Origin: Eggerthella sp. CAG:368
GTDB lineage: Bacteria; Actinomycetota; Coriobacteriia; Coriobacteriales; Eggerthellaceae
Direction of reading: 5' to 3'
Assembly (NCBI GenBank): GCA_000434775.1
Contig: FR895487.1
Coordinates: forward strand, 57,604-79,333
Length of the DNA: 21,730 nucleotides
Below the pieces are notes generated by a model. The model was not told the DNA's origin and ran no database searches. It saw nothing but the letters and a program-made list of their open reading frames with translations. The position numbers and the translations under genes are program-made. Numbering within the stretch: the stretch's first letter is position 1; each line of letters starts with the position of its first letter. Positions 1-7,453 of the stretch are shown one piece after another.

Positions 1-1
1 T

Positions 2-637
2 GCGGTGTGCGCTGCAACGCTTGAATCCATCGCTTTGCAAGTGCGCCTTATGCAGGAAAGCGATGTAATTGAAGCCGAAGAGCCTTTCAAGAAGGGCCAA
101 AAGGGCTCTTCTGCAATGCCTCATAAGCGCAATCCTATTACCGCAGAGCGTGTTTGTGGCTTAGCTCGCGTAATCAAAGCTAATGCGCAAGTTGGCCTTG
201 ACGATGTTGCGCTTTGGTTCGAGCGCGATATCTCTCATTCAGGTGCAGAACGCGTTGCTCTTGCGGATAGTTTCATTGCTCTCGATTATATTTTTGACAA
301 GATGAATTGGATTTTAGATGGCTTGCAAACTTATCCAGAATCAATGATGGCAAACCTGAATAAGACTCGTGGGCTCATTTTTTCTTCCAAAGTTTTGCTC
401 GCTTTGGTTGACACCGGCATCACGCGCGAAGATGCGTACGTAATCGTTCAGCGCAACGCCATGGCAACTTGGCATGATGTTCAGCTTGCACAACCCGGTC
501 CAACATATCGTGAGCGTCTTGAACAAGACGAACAATGCACGCTTACCAGCGAACAACTCGACAAGATTTTTGATCCTTGGGAGTTTCTGCAACGTAAAGA
601 TCTTGTTTTTGATCGTTTGAAAGAACTCGAATTTTAA
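2..637 (+). CDS. purB: Adenylosuccinate lyase, C-terminal part (5' end outside window)
   Basis: Adenylosuccinate lyase cleaves SAICAR to AICAR and adenylosuccinate to AMP, releasing fumarate, in cytosolic purine synthesis. The frame is already open at the window edge, so the gene starts upstream and about 210 residues of a protein of roughly 450-480 remain. The fumarase/aspartase superfamily signature is plain: the segment EEPFKKGQKGSSAMPHKRNP, whose mobile loop carries the catalytic serine. It is followed by the usual helical C-terminal domain (RDISHSGAERVALADSF). The protein ends in ELEF at a TAA stop and an intrinsic terminator follows at 669-701, so this is probably the last gene of its transcript. 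purC lies about 4 kb downstream on the same strand, separated by unrelated genes. Identification is secure; only the start is unseen. Confidence 0.96.
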   Translation, partial: AVCAATLESIALQVRLMQESDVIEAEEPFKKGQKGSSAMPHKRNPITAERVCGLARVIKANAQVGLDDVALWFERDISHSGAERVALADSFIALDYIFDKMNWILDGLQTYPESMMANLNKTRGLIFSSKVLLALVDTGITREDAYVIVQRNAMATWHDVQLAQPGPTYRERLEQDEQCTLTSEQLDKIFDPWEFLQRKDLVFDRLKELEF

Positions 638-668
638 GAGATGCTTAAGCAATAACTCTACTCTTACC

Positions 669-701
669 ATGCTCTCCTTCATGAGAAGGGGAGCATTTTT
701 T
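669..701 (+). terminator. Intrinsic terminator after purB
   Basis: ATGCTCTCCTT (669-679) pairs with AAGGGGAGCAT (685/686-695), 11 bp with one T-G wobble, around a short CATGAG-type loop, and a run of T follows at 696-701. It sits 31 bases after the purB stop. The gene at 718-2178 converges on it from the other side, but there is no T-run on the minus strand beyond the stem, so it should work well for purB only. Confidence 0.85.
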
Positions 702-717
702 GTCGAACGATTAGGGT

Positions 718-2178
718 TTAGCGCGGCGAATAAACGCGAATGAGTGCATGGTTTTTCTCTTTGTCGTCCACGTTGGTGATTTGGCTCAAACCCACAATAT
801 AGGCGTTGTTTCCTGAAGATACGAGGTATTCTCCGTAGCTATCGGTTCCGTTTGGAACATCAATCATGAAATAGCTGCTATTTGTAACGTTCACGGCACA
901 GATAGCGCGCGTTGATTTTACGGCAAACCATTCGCCACACCAGGAAGGAGCGCTCGATGGCGTGCGTCCAAAGTGGAACCATGGAATATTCTGATAAGAA
1001 TAAGCAGCGGGTTTTGATAGAGGCGTATAGGTTCCTAAGTTTGCAATGCCGCCACCATAGTTGTAAATACTCTCGAAAGCAAAAGAAAAGCCCGTTTCTC
1101 CCCATGATGCTTCGTAGGGTTTCATGGAGGTGGGAAGAACAAGAGAGTCGCTTGTTTGGAGGGTGGATTCGTCAATTTTTGTGAGCTGATAGTAAACACT
1201 TGTTGAATCAACGCGTGGTGTAATAACTACCCCATCGGCAACGGGGCAAACGCGTGTTGCAAATACGCGTTTTGAGGAATAAACAACAGAGGATTCCTTA
1301 GAGCCAAATCGTGCTGCTTTGAGCACAGAATTGTCTTTGCTGTTTTCACCCGTGGTTTGCGGAGAAGCCTGCCAAAAAGCGGTATTTCCCACTGCGGCAA
1401 TAGAAGGGGTAAGCCAGTTTGAATCGCCTTCGTCCACCAAGGTTGCCTCGCCAAGATCGGCACCAGATAATTGCGCTGTGTATACGCGCCAACGATTTTC
1501 TAAGACATTACATTCTGTCCAAACAACACCATTTTCACTGCATCGTGCATCAAAAATTTCAAAATGCTCGGATGTCCCAATGGCAGCAGAAAGCACTTCG
1601 GGATTTGCTCCTGTACTTAAAAATAAGAGCGATACCGTATTAAGCGGGCTTGAAGTTTTTCCTGGGACAAGACAAGCGGCAACATAATCGTTGTCTGCCC
1701 AAACAAGTGTGCCGTAGGTTAGTTCAAAGCTTCCAACAAGCGAAACGTAATCATCGGCGGCTACCTCGCTATAGGATTCGAGGTTTGTAACAGCGCTTTC
1801 GGGTACTTCGAGATATTCGATGGTGACTTCGGGTCCATCGATTGCGTCAAGAGCCATGGACCCCACACCGCCAAGTAAGGCAACGCCACCAATGCCAGCC
1901 GCTCCTATTAAAAGATTACGGCGTGTAAGGACTACTTCAGGAGTAAAACTTTTTTTAGAACCTTGTCCGTTAACAGAAGAGCGTACATTTCCGAAGCTCG
2001 ACGAGCCAAATTGATTTGAAGAGCTATTGCGGGAAGCGTGTTGTCCGATTCCTTTTTCAGGAGAATTAGAAATAGAGAAGCCGTTTCTTGAATAGGAAGA
2101 AGATTTGGCGTAGCTTGAACTGCGTCTTTTAGGACGTGATGCTTTGCCCGGTACATTTTGTTTTCGTTTCTGAGGCAT
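718..2178 (-). CDS. Twin-arginine exported or membrane-anchored protein of unknown function
   Basis: A 486-residue protein. I chose the ATG at 2178 (MPQKRKQN) because GGTGGAG lies just upstream on the minus strand; an ATG 36 bases earlier is in frame but has no such site. Residues 1-85 are basic and Ser-rich. A twin-arginine motif (LTRRNLL, Arg86-Arg87) follows, then a Gly/Ala/Leu-rich hydrophobic stretch (about 89-112), so Tat-dependent export or anchoring is expected. The remaining 370 residues are rich in short beta-type segments with repeated aromatic and polar turns (for example YGTLVWADNDYVAAC, WRVYTAQLSGADLG), which suggests a beta-propeller-like extracytoplasmic domain. No enzymatic motif or metal-binding CxxC is visible. 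It is transcribed away from the two-component system at 2391-4747, so a functional link is possible but unproven. I do not recognise a named family. Confidence 0.75.
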   Translation of the reverse strand: MPQKRKQNVPGKASRPKRRSSSYAKSSSYSRNGFSISNSPEKGIGQHASRNSSSNQFGSSSFGNVRSSVNGQGSKKSFTPEVVLTRRNLLIGAAGIGGVALLGGVGSMALDAIDGPEVTIEYLEVPESAVTNLESYSEVAADDYVSLVGSFELTYGTLVWADNDYVAACLVPGKTSSPLNTVSLLFLSTGANPEVLSAAIGTSEHFEIFDARCSENGVVWTECNVLENRWRVYTAQLSGADLGEATLVDEGDSNWLTPSIAAVGNTAFWQASPQTTGENSKDNSVLKAARFGSKESSVVYSSKRVFATRVCPVADGVVITPRVDSTSVYYQLTKIDESTLQTSDSLVLPTSMKPYEASWGETGFSFAFESIYNYGGGIANLGTYTPLSKPAAYSYQNIPWFHFGRTPSSAPSWCGEWFAVKSTRAICAVNVTNSSYFMIDVPNGTDSYGEYLVSSGNNAYIVGLSQITNVDDKEKNHALIRVYSPR

Positions 2179-2390
2179 GTGTTCTCCACCAAATATTGGT
2201 ATGCTAAACCGCATAGAGTTATGTGCTTTCTTTATGATAGCAGGACAATTATTTTGACATTTGCGTGTCAGGATACTGCCAAAAAGTGACCAATTGATAC
2301 AATAAACTCAAACATGAGCATGCAGGCAAACTGTAAAAAATTATTGTTGGTGGTGTATCTGCCAAAACTATATAGACAAGGAGCGTAGTA
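2179..2390. promoter_or_regulatory. Divergent intergenic region with inverted repeat TGACA-N6-TGTCA
   Basis: This 212-base gap separates the divergent Tat-protein and response-regulator genes and must hold both promoters. A short inverted repeat, TGACA (2255-2259) and TGTCA (2266-2270) with 6 bases between, lies near its middle and overlaps a TTGACA -35-like hexamer (2254-2259). No well-spaced -10 partner follows that hexamer; a -10-like TACAAT lies at 2298-2303 without a good -35. AAGGAG at 2378-2383 is the ribosome binding site of the regulator gene. The repeat is a plausible operator, but this is inference. Confidence 0.35.
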
Positions 2391-3098
2391 ATGAATAGTG
2401 ATGCTCGTCGTATTTTGTTAGTTGAGGATGAGAAGGCAATTCGTGATGCTGTTGCCGCTTACTTGGAGCGCGAAAACTACTGGGTTACCGCAGTTGGTGA
2501 TGGCCAAGAAGCCCTCGAGGAGTTTTCCCGCCATCATTTTGATCTTGTCGTTCTAGACCTTATGCTTCCGCGCGTTCCTGGAGAGCGTGTTTGTCGTGTA
2601 ATTCGTGACAATTCGGACACTCCTATCATCATGCTTACGGCAAAAGGTGAAGTTGAAGACCGAATCATTGGTCTTGAGCTTGGTGCGGATGACTATTTAA
2701 TAAAGCCCTTTAGCCCTCGTGAGCTGGTTGCGCGTGTTCGTGCTTTGCTTCGTCGTGTTCATTCAGATTCAGAACCGCAGCGTGAGGTTCTTGAATTTGG
2801 AGAACTAACCATTGATATTTCTGGTCATAAAATTTTGGTCAACAATGAAGAGGTTGACCTTACGGCAAGCGAGTTCAAATTGCTTACTACGCTTTGTCGT
2901 TATCCTGGCCGTGTTTATTCCCGTATGGAATTGGTTGAAAAGGTTTTAGGCTACGATTTCGAAGGATACGAACGCACAATCGACTCGCATGTAAAGAATC
3001 TCCGAGCAAAGATTGGCGATAACCCTCGTCATCCTAAATGGTTGCATACCGTTCATGGTGTTGGCTATCGTTTCGAAGATCCAACTAAACCTAACTAG
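2391..3098 (+). CDS. OmpR/PhoB-family response regulator
   Basis: A 235-residue two-component response regulator. The N-terminal receiver domain (about 7-118) has the acidic pair Glu12-Asp13, the phospho-acceptor Asp56 in LVVLDLMLP, the switch Thr83 (MLTAKGE) and Lys105 (LIKPF). The C-terminal winged helix (about 135-230) has the family pattern: DLTASEFKLLTTLCRYPGRV, RTIDSHVKNLRAKIGDN and the final HGVGYRF. It is a DNA-binding transcription factor activated by phosphorylation, almost certainly by the kinase encoded next. The ATG at 2391 has AAGGAG eight bases upstream. Target genes cannot be read from sequence; the divergently transcribed exported protein and the kinase itself are natural candidates. 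The exact subfamily (PhoP, MtrA or similar) cannot be assigned from here. Confidence 0.95.
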   Translation: MNSDARRILLVEDEKAIRDAVAAYLERENYWVTAVGDGQEALEEFSRHHFDLVVLDLMLPRVPGERVCRVIRDNSDTPIIMLTAKGEVEDRIIGLELGADDYLIKPFSPRELVARVRALLRRVHSDSEPQREVLEFGELTIDISGHKILVNNEEVDLTASEFKLLTTLCRYPGRVYSRMELVEKVLGYDFEGYERTIDSHVKNLRAKIGDNPRHPKWLHTVHGVGYRFEDPTKPN

Positions 3099-3197
3099 GA
3101 TCTGGATGTATTTGCCCGTTTGGGCTGGTTAGATGAACAAGTCTTGATAATCTGACCAAGGGCTAATCCATTCAAAACGAACAGATATGATATAAAC

Positions 3198-3233
3198 AAA
3201 GCGTCCTTATATATTCAAATAAGGACGCTTTTT
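3198..3233 (+). terminator. Terminator or attenuator hairpin between regulator and kinase genes
   Basis: GCGTCCTTAT (3201-3210) pairs perfectly with ATAAGGACGC (3219-3228), extended by AAA/TTT on the outside, with an 8-base A/T loop and T-run through 3233. It looks like a strong intrinsic terminator. It lies 100 bases after the response regulator stop, and the kinase ribosome binding site (AGGGG, 3237-3241) begins only 4 bases after it. No room remains for a promoter downstream, so kinase expression must come from readthrough or from a promoter whose transcript starts inside or before the hairpin (for example around the AT-rich TATGATATAA at 3186-3195). Confidence 0.75.
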
Positions 3234-3247
3234 GTTAGGGGCATCGT

Positions 3248-4747
3248 GTGAGTGAAGGTAATACAGCTCAAGAATGGGAATCTAGGGAGGTTTCCTCTTC
3301 AGGTGAGCAACAAAAAAGTCAAAAACGCAAAAAGAAGGGTATGACATTTACGCTTCGCGTAACGCTAACTTTTGTCATTGTTTCCTTGATGACTATTTTT
3401 TCTGCTGTTGCCATGCTTTCGTTTGTGTGGGAGCAACATTTCCAAAGTTATACGCGTGAAAACATGGAGCGCCTTGCTAATTCAACTGCTGATAGTATCG
3501 CAGTTGCTTATGAACGCTATCACGGTGATTGGTATGGCGGTACTCTTGCTGCGGCATCTTCTGCTGGGTCTTTGTATGACACCGTTTCAATTCAAGTGAC
3601 CAACGAATCAGGTTTGGTTGTTTATGACAACACGAACGACCAAGGAAAACCTGCCTTCACTAACTTCAATGAAGTTGAAAAAAATACCGCGATTGCACCT
3701 ATTATCGTTCAGGGAAAGCAAGTAGGAACGGTGTATGTCCGGGTGTTTGGATCGGATACTCTGCTCACGCAACCCGATCAAGATTTCAGGACGAAATCTT
3801 ATCAAGCAATGATTTTTGCTTCAGTGTTCGCTATCGTCATCGCTCTTCTTGCAGGCATTGCTTTTGCACGTGCTCTCGTTCGACCGATCAATCGCATTAC
3901 ACACGCCGCTCAGGAATTGAAGGAAGGCAACTATTCTGCTCGAACGAACCTTTCGGGCAATGATGAAATATCGCGTCTAGGGAATACTTTTGACCGCATG
4001 GCGGATGCGATTGAGTCAAACCGTAAACTCGAACGTCGCTTGGTCACCGATGTTGCCCATGAATTGCGCACCCCCTTGATGGCAATTCAGTCTACGGTTG
4101 AAGCCATGATTGATGGCGTGTTTAAGCCTGATGCTGAACGCTTAGAAACACTTAATTCAGAAGTTCGTCGTCTGAGCCGCTTGGTTGATGCACTTCTTAA
4201 ACTCTCGCGTTTGGAAAACCGCTCGAATCCTGTTGAGTTTTCTAAAGTTGATCTGACGGAGCTTATCGAAACCATTGTTACAAATCATCAGGCTTATGTT
4301 TCCGATGCTGGACTTACGCTTGAGTACCATCATGATTCGCATGTATTTGTATATGGCAATGCAGATATGTTGCGTCAGGCAACAGCCAACCTTATTTCAA
4401 ATGCTGTTCGTTATACACCCGAAGGTGGCACTATTACCGTTATGGTTCGTAAGGGCGACATTATGGGCCAAATTATGGTAAAGGATACGGGTATCGGTTT
4501 GACGCCCGAAGAGGCAAAAATGGTATTTTCGCGTTTCTGGCGCGCTGACCCTGGGCGCGCACGCGCAACGGGAGGTTTAGGAATCGGGCTTTCGGTTGTT
4601 AAAGAGATTGTTGATCGCCATCGTGGTTGGGTCCGTGTTGAAGGTAGACCAAACGAAGGTGCTTGTTTTACTATCTATGTTCCCCTTTACAATGAAAATG
4701 AGGGTGATGGGCGCAAACGCAAGAAGAATCAGCTTGGTCAGGGGTAA
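3248..4747 (+). CDS. Membrane sensor histidine kinase (HAMP-HisKA-HATPase)
   Basis: A 499-residue sensor kinase that autophosphorylates and passes the phosphate to the regulator encoded before it. Order of parts: a basic hydrophilic N-tail (1-35), TM helix 1 (about 36-60), an extracytoplasmic domain of about 120 residues, TM helix 2 (about 186-208), a HAMP linker (about 209-262), a HisKA dimerisation domain with His271 in DVAHELRTPL, and a HATPase_c domain. The ATPase boxes are complete: N box around Asn385 (LISNAVRYTPEGG), G1 with Asp413 (KDTGIGL), F box (FSRFWRAD) and G2 at about 442 (GGLGIGLSVVKEIV). The start is GTG at 3248, with AGGGG at 3237-3241. The extracytoplasmic domain has a PAS/Cache-like feel (VSIQVTNESGLVVYDN), but its ligand is unknown. 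A terminator-like hairpin lies immediately upstream and another terminator directly follows. Confidence 0.95.
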   Translation: MSEGNTAQEWESREVSSSGEQQKSQKRKKKGMTFTLRVTLTFVIVSLMTIFSAVAMLSFVWEQHFQSYTRENMERLANSTADSIAVAYERYHGDWYGGTLAAASSAGSLYDTVSIQVTNESGLVVYDNTNDQGKPAFTNFNEVEKNTAIAPIIVQGKQVGTVYVRVFGSDTLLTQPDQDFRTKSYQAMIFASVFAIVIALLAGIAFARALVRPINRITHAAQELKEGNYSARTNLSGNDEISRLGNTFDRMADAIESNRKLERRLVTDVAHELRTPLMAIQSTVEAMIDGVFKPDAERLETLNSEVRRLSRLVDALLKLSRLENRSNPVEFSKVDLTELIETIVTNHQAYVSDAGLTLEYHHDSHVFVYGNADMLRQATANLISNAVRYTPEGGTITVMVRKGDIMGQIMVKDTGIGLTPEEAKMVFSRFWRADPGRARATGGLGIGLSVVKEIVDRHRGWVRVEGRPNEGACFTIYVPLYNENEGDGRKRKKNQLGQG

Positions 4748-4756
4748 CAATTCTAT

Positions 4757-4785
4757 TTCCTCGGTTAGAAAAATCGAGGAATTTT
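4757..4785 (+). terminator. Intrinsic terminator after histidine kinase
   Basis: TTCCTCGGTT (4757-4766) pairs with AAATCGAGGAA (4772-4781), 10 bp including one G-T wobble, with a 5-base loop, followed by TTTT (4782-4785). It begins 9 bases after the kinase stop, so it ends the two-component transcript and separates it from purC. Confidence 0.75.
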
Positions 4786-4848
4786 AGCCATTGCCTGAAA
4801 AATAAATCATAATAAGCTAGTTAGGTGTCTTAAATGGAAAGGATCGCC

Positions 4849-5724
4849 ATGCCAGGAATTGATATCAAGCCTGATGCACAAGGAAAAGTTCGTGATCTGT
4901 ATGATTTGGGTGACAAGCTGTTGCTCGTAGCTTCGGATCGAATTTCTGCTTTTGATTATATTCTGCAGGATGAGATTCCTTATAAAGGTCAGGTTCTAAC
5001 TCAGCTTTCTTGTTTTTGGTTTGATCTTCTTTCCGATGTTGTAGAGAATCATCTTATCTCTGCTGATGTTGCTGATTTGCCCGAGAAGTTTAAGCCCTAT
5101 TCGGACTATTTGGCAGGCCGTTTCATGTTAGTAAAAAAAGCGGATATGTTTCCTGTTGAGTGCATTGTCCGAGGCTATCTTACGGGCTCTGGCTTGAAGG
5201 ATTATCAGGCAACAGGCGCTGTTTGCGGCATTAAACTTCCCGAGGGGTTGGTTAACTCATCTAAGCTGCCAGAAACCATTTTCACCCCTTCTACTAAGGC
5301 TGAAATCGGCGATCACGATGAGAACATTAGCTTCGAGGAGTGCGCAAAGCAGATTGGCGAAGAAGACGCTGCTGCAATTCGCGATTTGACCATCAAGGTT
5401 TATGAGCGTGCGGCTGAACATGCTCGGGAACGTGGCATTATCATTGCAGATACCAAGTTTGAATTTGGTCGCTATGATGGCAAAATTATCTTAGGCGACG
5501 AAGTTTTAACCCCAGACTCTTCACGTTTCTGGTCTGCTGATACCTATAAGGTTGGCGAAGAGCAGCCAAGCTTTGATAAGCAGTTTGTTCGCAATTGGCT
5601 CAATGCTAATTGGGATCGCAAAGGAAATCCTCCTCGTCTTCCTGAAGACATTATCAAGAAAACGAGCGAAAAATACATTCAAGCCTACGAAAAAATCACT
5701 GGTCGTGCATTCGTAGCTCAGTAA
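4849..5724 (+). CDS. purC: SAICAR synthetase (phosphoribosylaminoimidazole-succinocarboxamide synthase)
   Basis: PurC joins aspartate to CAIR with ATP, giving SAICAR, the step before PurB in purine synthesis. It is 291 residues from the chosen start, normal for the longer yeast-type form. Visible family blocks: GKVRDLYDLGDKLLLVASDR near the N-terminus, CIVRGYLTGSGLKDYQ, the substrate loop IFTPSTKAEIGDHDENI, IADTKFEFG and ILGDEVLTPDSSRFW. I chose the ATG at 4849 because GGAAAGGA (4836-4843) lies 5 bases before it; an in-frame ATG at 4834 with AGGTG at 4823-4827 would add five residues and cannot be excluded. The gene follows the kinase terminator, so it should have its own promoter in 4786-4830, but I see no convincing hexamer pair there. 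Confidence 0.96.
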   Translation: MPGIDIKPDAQGKVRDLYDLGDKLLLVASDRISAFDYILQDEIPYKGQVLTQLSCFWFDLLSDVVENHLISADVADLPEKFKPYSDYLAGRFMLVKKADMFPVECIVRGYLTGSGLKDYQATGAVCGIKLPEGLVNSSKLPETIFTPSTKAEIGDHDENISFEECAKQIGEEDAAAIRDLTIKVYERAAEHARERGIIIADTKFEFGRYDGKIILGDEVLTPDSSRFWSADTYKVGEEQPSFDKQFVRNWLNANWDRKGNPPRLPEDIIKKTSEKYIQAYEKITGRAFVAQ

Positions 5725-5759
5725 TTATGTACTAAACACAACAAGGAGAACAAAAGGGA

Positions 5760-6485
5760 ATGTCACAGCGAAACCCTCTGAATGAGAGAAATCAGAACGA
5801 TACTAAAGCAGGAAAAACGCGTAAGAGTGCAGCTTCTGCAAAACCTGTAATGAAGGCTGCGTCTTCAGTTTATATCGAAGATCCCAATAACAAGCCTAAA
5901 GAAGGTTTTCTCTCTCGTTTAATGGGCGGCGGAAACAGCAAGAAGAAGGAAGAGGAAGCCAAGGAACGAGCAAAGGCCGCTAAGAAAAGCAATAATGAGC
6001 AGGAAGCTAAGCAAAAAGGTTCCTATACTCTTCTTGATATGGAAGGCGATACTGAGCAGAAGAGTCGCAACAAAACGCTTACTAAGACCGATAAAAAAGA
6101 AGCTCAGCGCCGCTATAACAATCCAGGCACTTCTGCCTATAAAAAGTGGCGCATTATTTGGTGGGTTGTTATTGGCTTAGGCATTTGCTCTCTTATTCCT
6201 CCTTTAGTTAGACCTGACCTGTTCGTTGACAATGAACAGATGTCTTTGCTTTTCTACGGTATTGGCTGGGCATTCTTACTTGCAGCTGTTGGCATTGACG
6301 CACTCAAAATTCGTCCTTTGCGTAAGGAAGCCCGCGTTGGCGCTTCTAAAGATAAGTCCAAGGCAGCTACGGCAGCACGTAAAGAAATGCGCAAGCAGGA
6401 AGCTGCTCGTGCTGAAGAAGAAGCTAAGAAGCAGGCTGAAAAAGAAGCTAAAAAGGCCGCAAGGAAAGAAGCTCGGAAAAAATAA
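5760..6485 (+). CDS. Lys/Glu-rich small membrane protein, function unknown
   Basis: A 241-residue protein that I do not recognise. Residues 1-130 are hydrophilic, strongly Lys-rich and low in complexity (for example KKKEEEAKERAKAAKK). Two hydrophobic stretches follow: IIWWVVIGLGICSLIPPLV at about 138-156 and LLFYGIGWAFLLAAVGIDAL at about 162-182. A C-terminal Ala/Lys/Glu/Arg tail of about 50 residues reads as a basic coiled coil. Both charged ends are probably cytoplasmic, joined by a helical hairpin in the membrane. AAGGAG (5743-5748) lies 11 bases before the ATG. It follows purC by 35 bases and ends at a clear terminator (6535-6560), so it may be co-transcribed with purC without sharing its role. 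A ribosome- or nucleic-acid-facing function would fit the charge but is a guess. Confidence 0.75.
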   Translation: MSQRNPLNERNQNDTKAGKTRKSAASAKPVMKAASSVYIEDPNNKPKEGFLSRLMGGGNSKKKEEEAKERAKAAKKSNNEQEAKQKGSYTLLDMEGDTEQKSRNKTLTKTDKKEAQRRYNNPGTSAYKKWRIIWWVVIGLGICSLIPPLVRPDLFVDNEQMSLLFYGIGWAFLLAAVGIDALKIRPLRKEARVGASKDKSKAATAARKEMRKQEAARAEEEAKKQAEKEAKKAARKEARKK

Positions 6486-6534
6486 CTGTCTACTCGCTTG
6501 TTTTGCGGTGCGGCGCTAAAGAATAGCAAGGCTA

Positions 6535-6560
6535 ATGCCCGAAGTAATTCGGGCATTTTT
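6535..6560 (+). terminator. Intrinsic terminator before xth
   Basis: ATGCCCGAA (6535-6543) pairs perfectly with TTCGGGCAT (6548-6556) around a GTAA loop, followed by TTTT (6557-6560). It is placed 49 bases after the Lys-rich membrane protein and only 23 bases before the exonuclease start. An ATG inside its left arm opens a spurious N-terminal extension of the exonuclease frame. Confidence 0.85.
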
Positions 6561-6582
6561 CATAGTGATAAGGATGGCAGGC

Positions 6583-7368
6583 ATGAGATGTGTTTCATGG
6601 AACGTTAATGGTTTACGAGCCGTTATGAAAAAAGGCTTTATGGATGTGTTTAATGAACTAGACGCAGATATATTTGCGCTTCAGGAAACTAAACTCCAAG
6701 AAGGTCAGATAGAAATGGATCTTCCTGGTTATTACGAATATTGGAGCTATGCCGAGAAAAAGGGCTATTCTGGCACAGCTGTTTTTTGTAAGGAAGAGCC
6801 TTTGCGCGTCCTTCACGAGGTAGGTGTTCCCGAGCTTGATACTGAAGGCCGTGTGGTTGTCTTGGAGTTCGGGAAGTTCTGGTTCGTGGACGTCTATACT
6901 CCAAACGCGCAAAGCGAACTTAAACGATTAGATCACCGTATGGAATGGGATGATACCTTCCGAAAGCTCTGTAAGGGTTTGGAAGAGGGAGTGTTGCCCT
7001 CAGGCGAAAGGGTAAACGCTAAGCCAGTGATTATGTGTGGCGATTTTAATGTAGCACACCAAGAAATTGATCTAAAAAATCCCCGTACTAATCGTGGTAA
7101 TCCTGGTTTTTCTGATGAGGAGCGCGAAAAGTTCACTAAGCTTTTAGATGCGGGGTTCATTGACACCTTTCGTTATTTGAACCCCACCACTGAGGGAGCT
7201 TATTCGTGGTGGAGTTATCGTTTTAATGCACGAGCGAATAATGCAGGATGGCGCATCGATTATTTTCTTGTAAGCGACGTGCTTAAAAATGCAATTCAAT
7301 ATGCGCATATTTATAACGATATTTTCGGGAGCGATCATTGCCCCGTTTCCGTGGAGTTGGAATTATAG
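6583..7368 (+). CDS. xth: Exodeoxyribonuclease III / AP endonuclease
   Basis: A 261-residue exonuclease III of the exonuclease-endonuclease-phosphatase superfamily, which cuts DNA at abasic sites and removes 3' blocking groups in base excision repair. Catalytic blocks are all present: Asn7 in SWNVNGLRA, the metal ligand Glu35 in LQETKLQ, Asp154 and Asn156 in CGDFNVAH, the WWSYR/GWRIDYF region that binds DNA, and the Asp251-His252 pair in GSDHCPVSVEL at the end. I start it at ATG 6583 because AAGGA (6570-6574) is 8 bases upstream. ATG 6574 overlaps that site, and ATG 6535 lies in a terminator hairpin, so both are unlikely. No separate promoter is obvious between the terminator and the start, so partial readthrough may feed it. 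Confidence 0.95.
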   Translation: MRCVSWNVNGLRAVMKKGFMDVFNELDADIFALQETKLQEGQIEMDLPGYYEYWSYAEKKGYSGTAVFCKEEPLRVLHEVGVPELDTEGRVVVLEFGKFWFVDVYTPNAQSELKRLDHRMEWDDTFRKLCKGLEEGVLPSGERVNAKPVIMCGDFNVAHQEIDLKNPRTNRGNPGFSDEEREKFTKLLDAGFIDTFRYLNPTTEGAYSWWSYRFNARANNAGWRIDYFLVSDVLKNAIQYAHIYNDIFGSDHCPVSVELEL

Positions 7369-7381
7369 AAACGCTAAGCAA

Positions 7382-7428
7382 GTGAGTGTTCTGCTATTGT
7401 TCTAGCAGGTTTTCTAGCAGAAATTCAC
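7382..7428 (+). promoter_or_regulatory. folE leader with two alternative hairpins
   Basis: CTGCTA (7391-7396) can pair with either of two TAGCAG copies, at 7403-7408 or 7415-7420. The near pairing makes a short hairpin followed by GTTTTC. The far pairing extends to GTGAGT-TTCTGCTA with TAGCAGAA-ATTCAC, about 14 bp with one bulged G, and has no T-run. The two are mutually exclusive, and the element ends 14 bases before the folE ribosome binding site (TAGGAG, 7442-7447). It may be the terminator of xth, an attenuator for folE, or both. Confidence 0.45.
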
Positions 7429-7453
7429 TTCATATAGATATGTAGGAGAAACT

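Noticed and set aside
912..2014. Several + strand and alternate-frame open stretches opposite the Tat-protein gene
   Set aside because: They are antisense or shifted shadows of the 718-2178 gene, without ribosome binding sites or recognisable motifs.
6535..6582. Upstream start of the exonuclease III frame
   Set aside because: The first ATG is in the left arm of an intrinsic terminator, and the extra residues do not match the family; ATG 6583 has the proper site.
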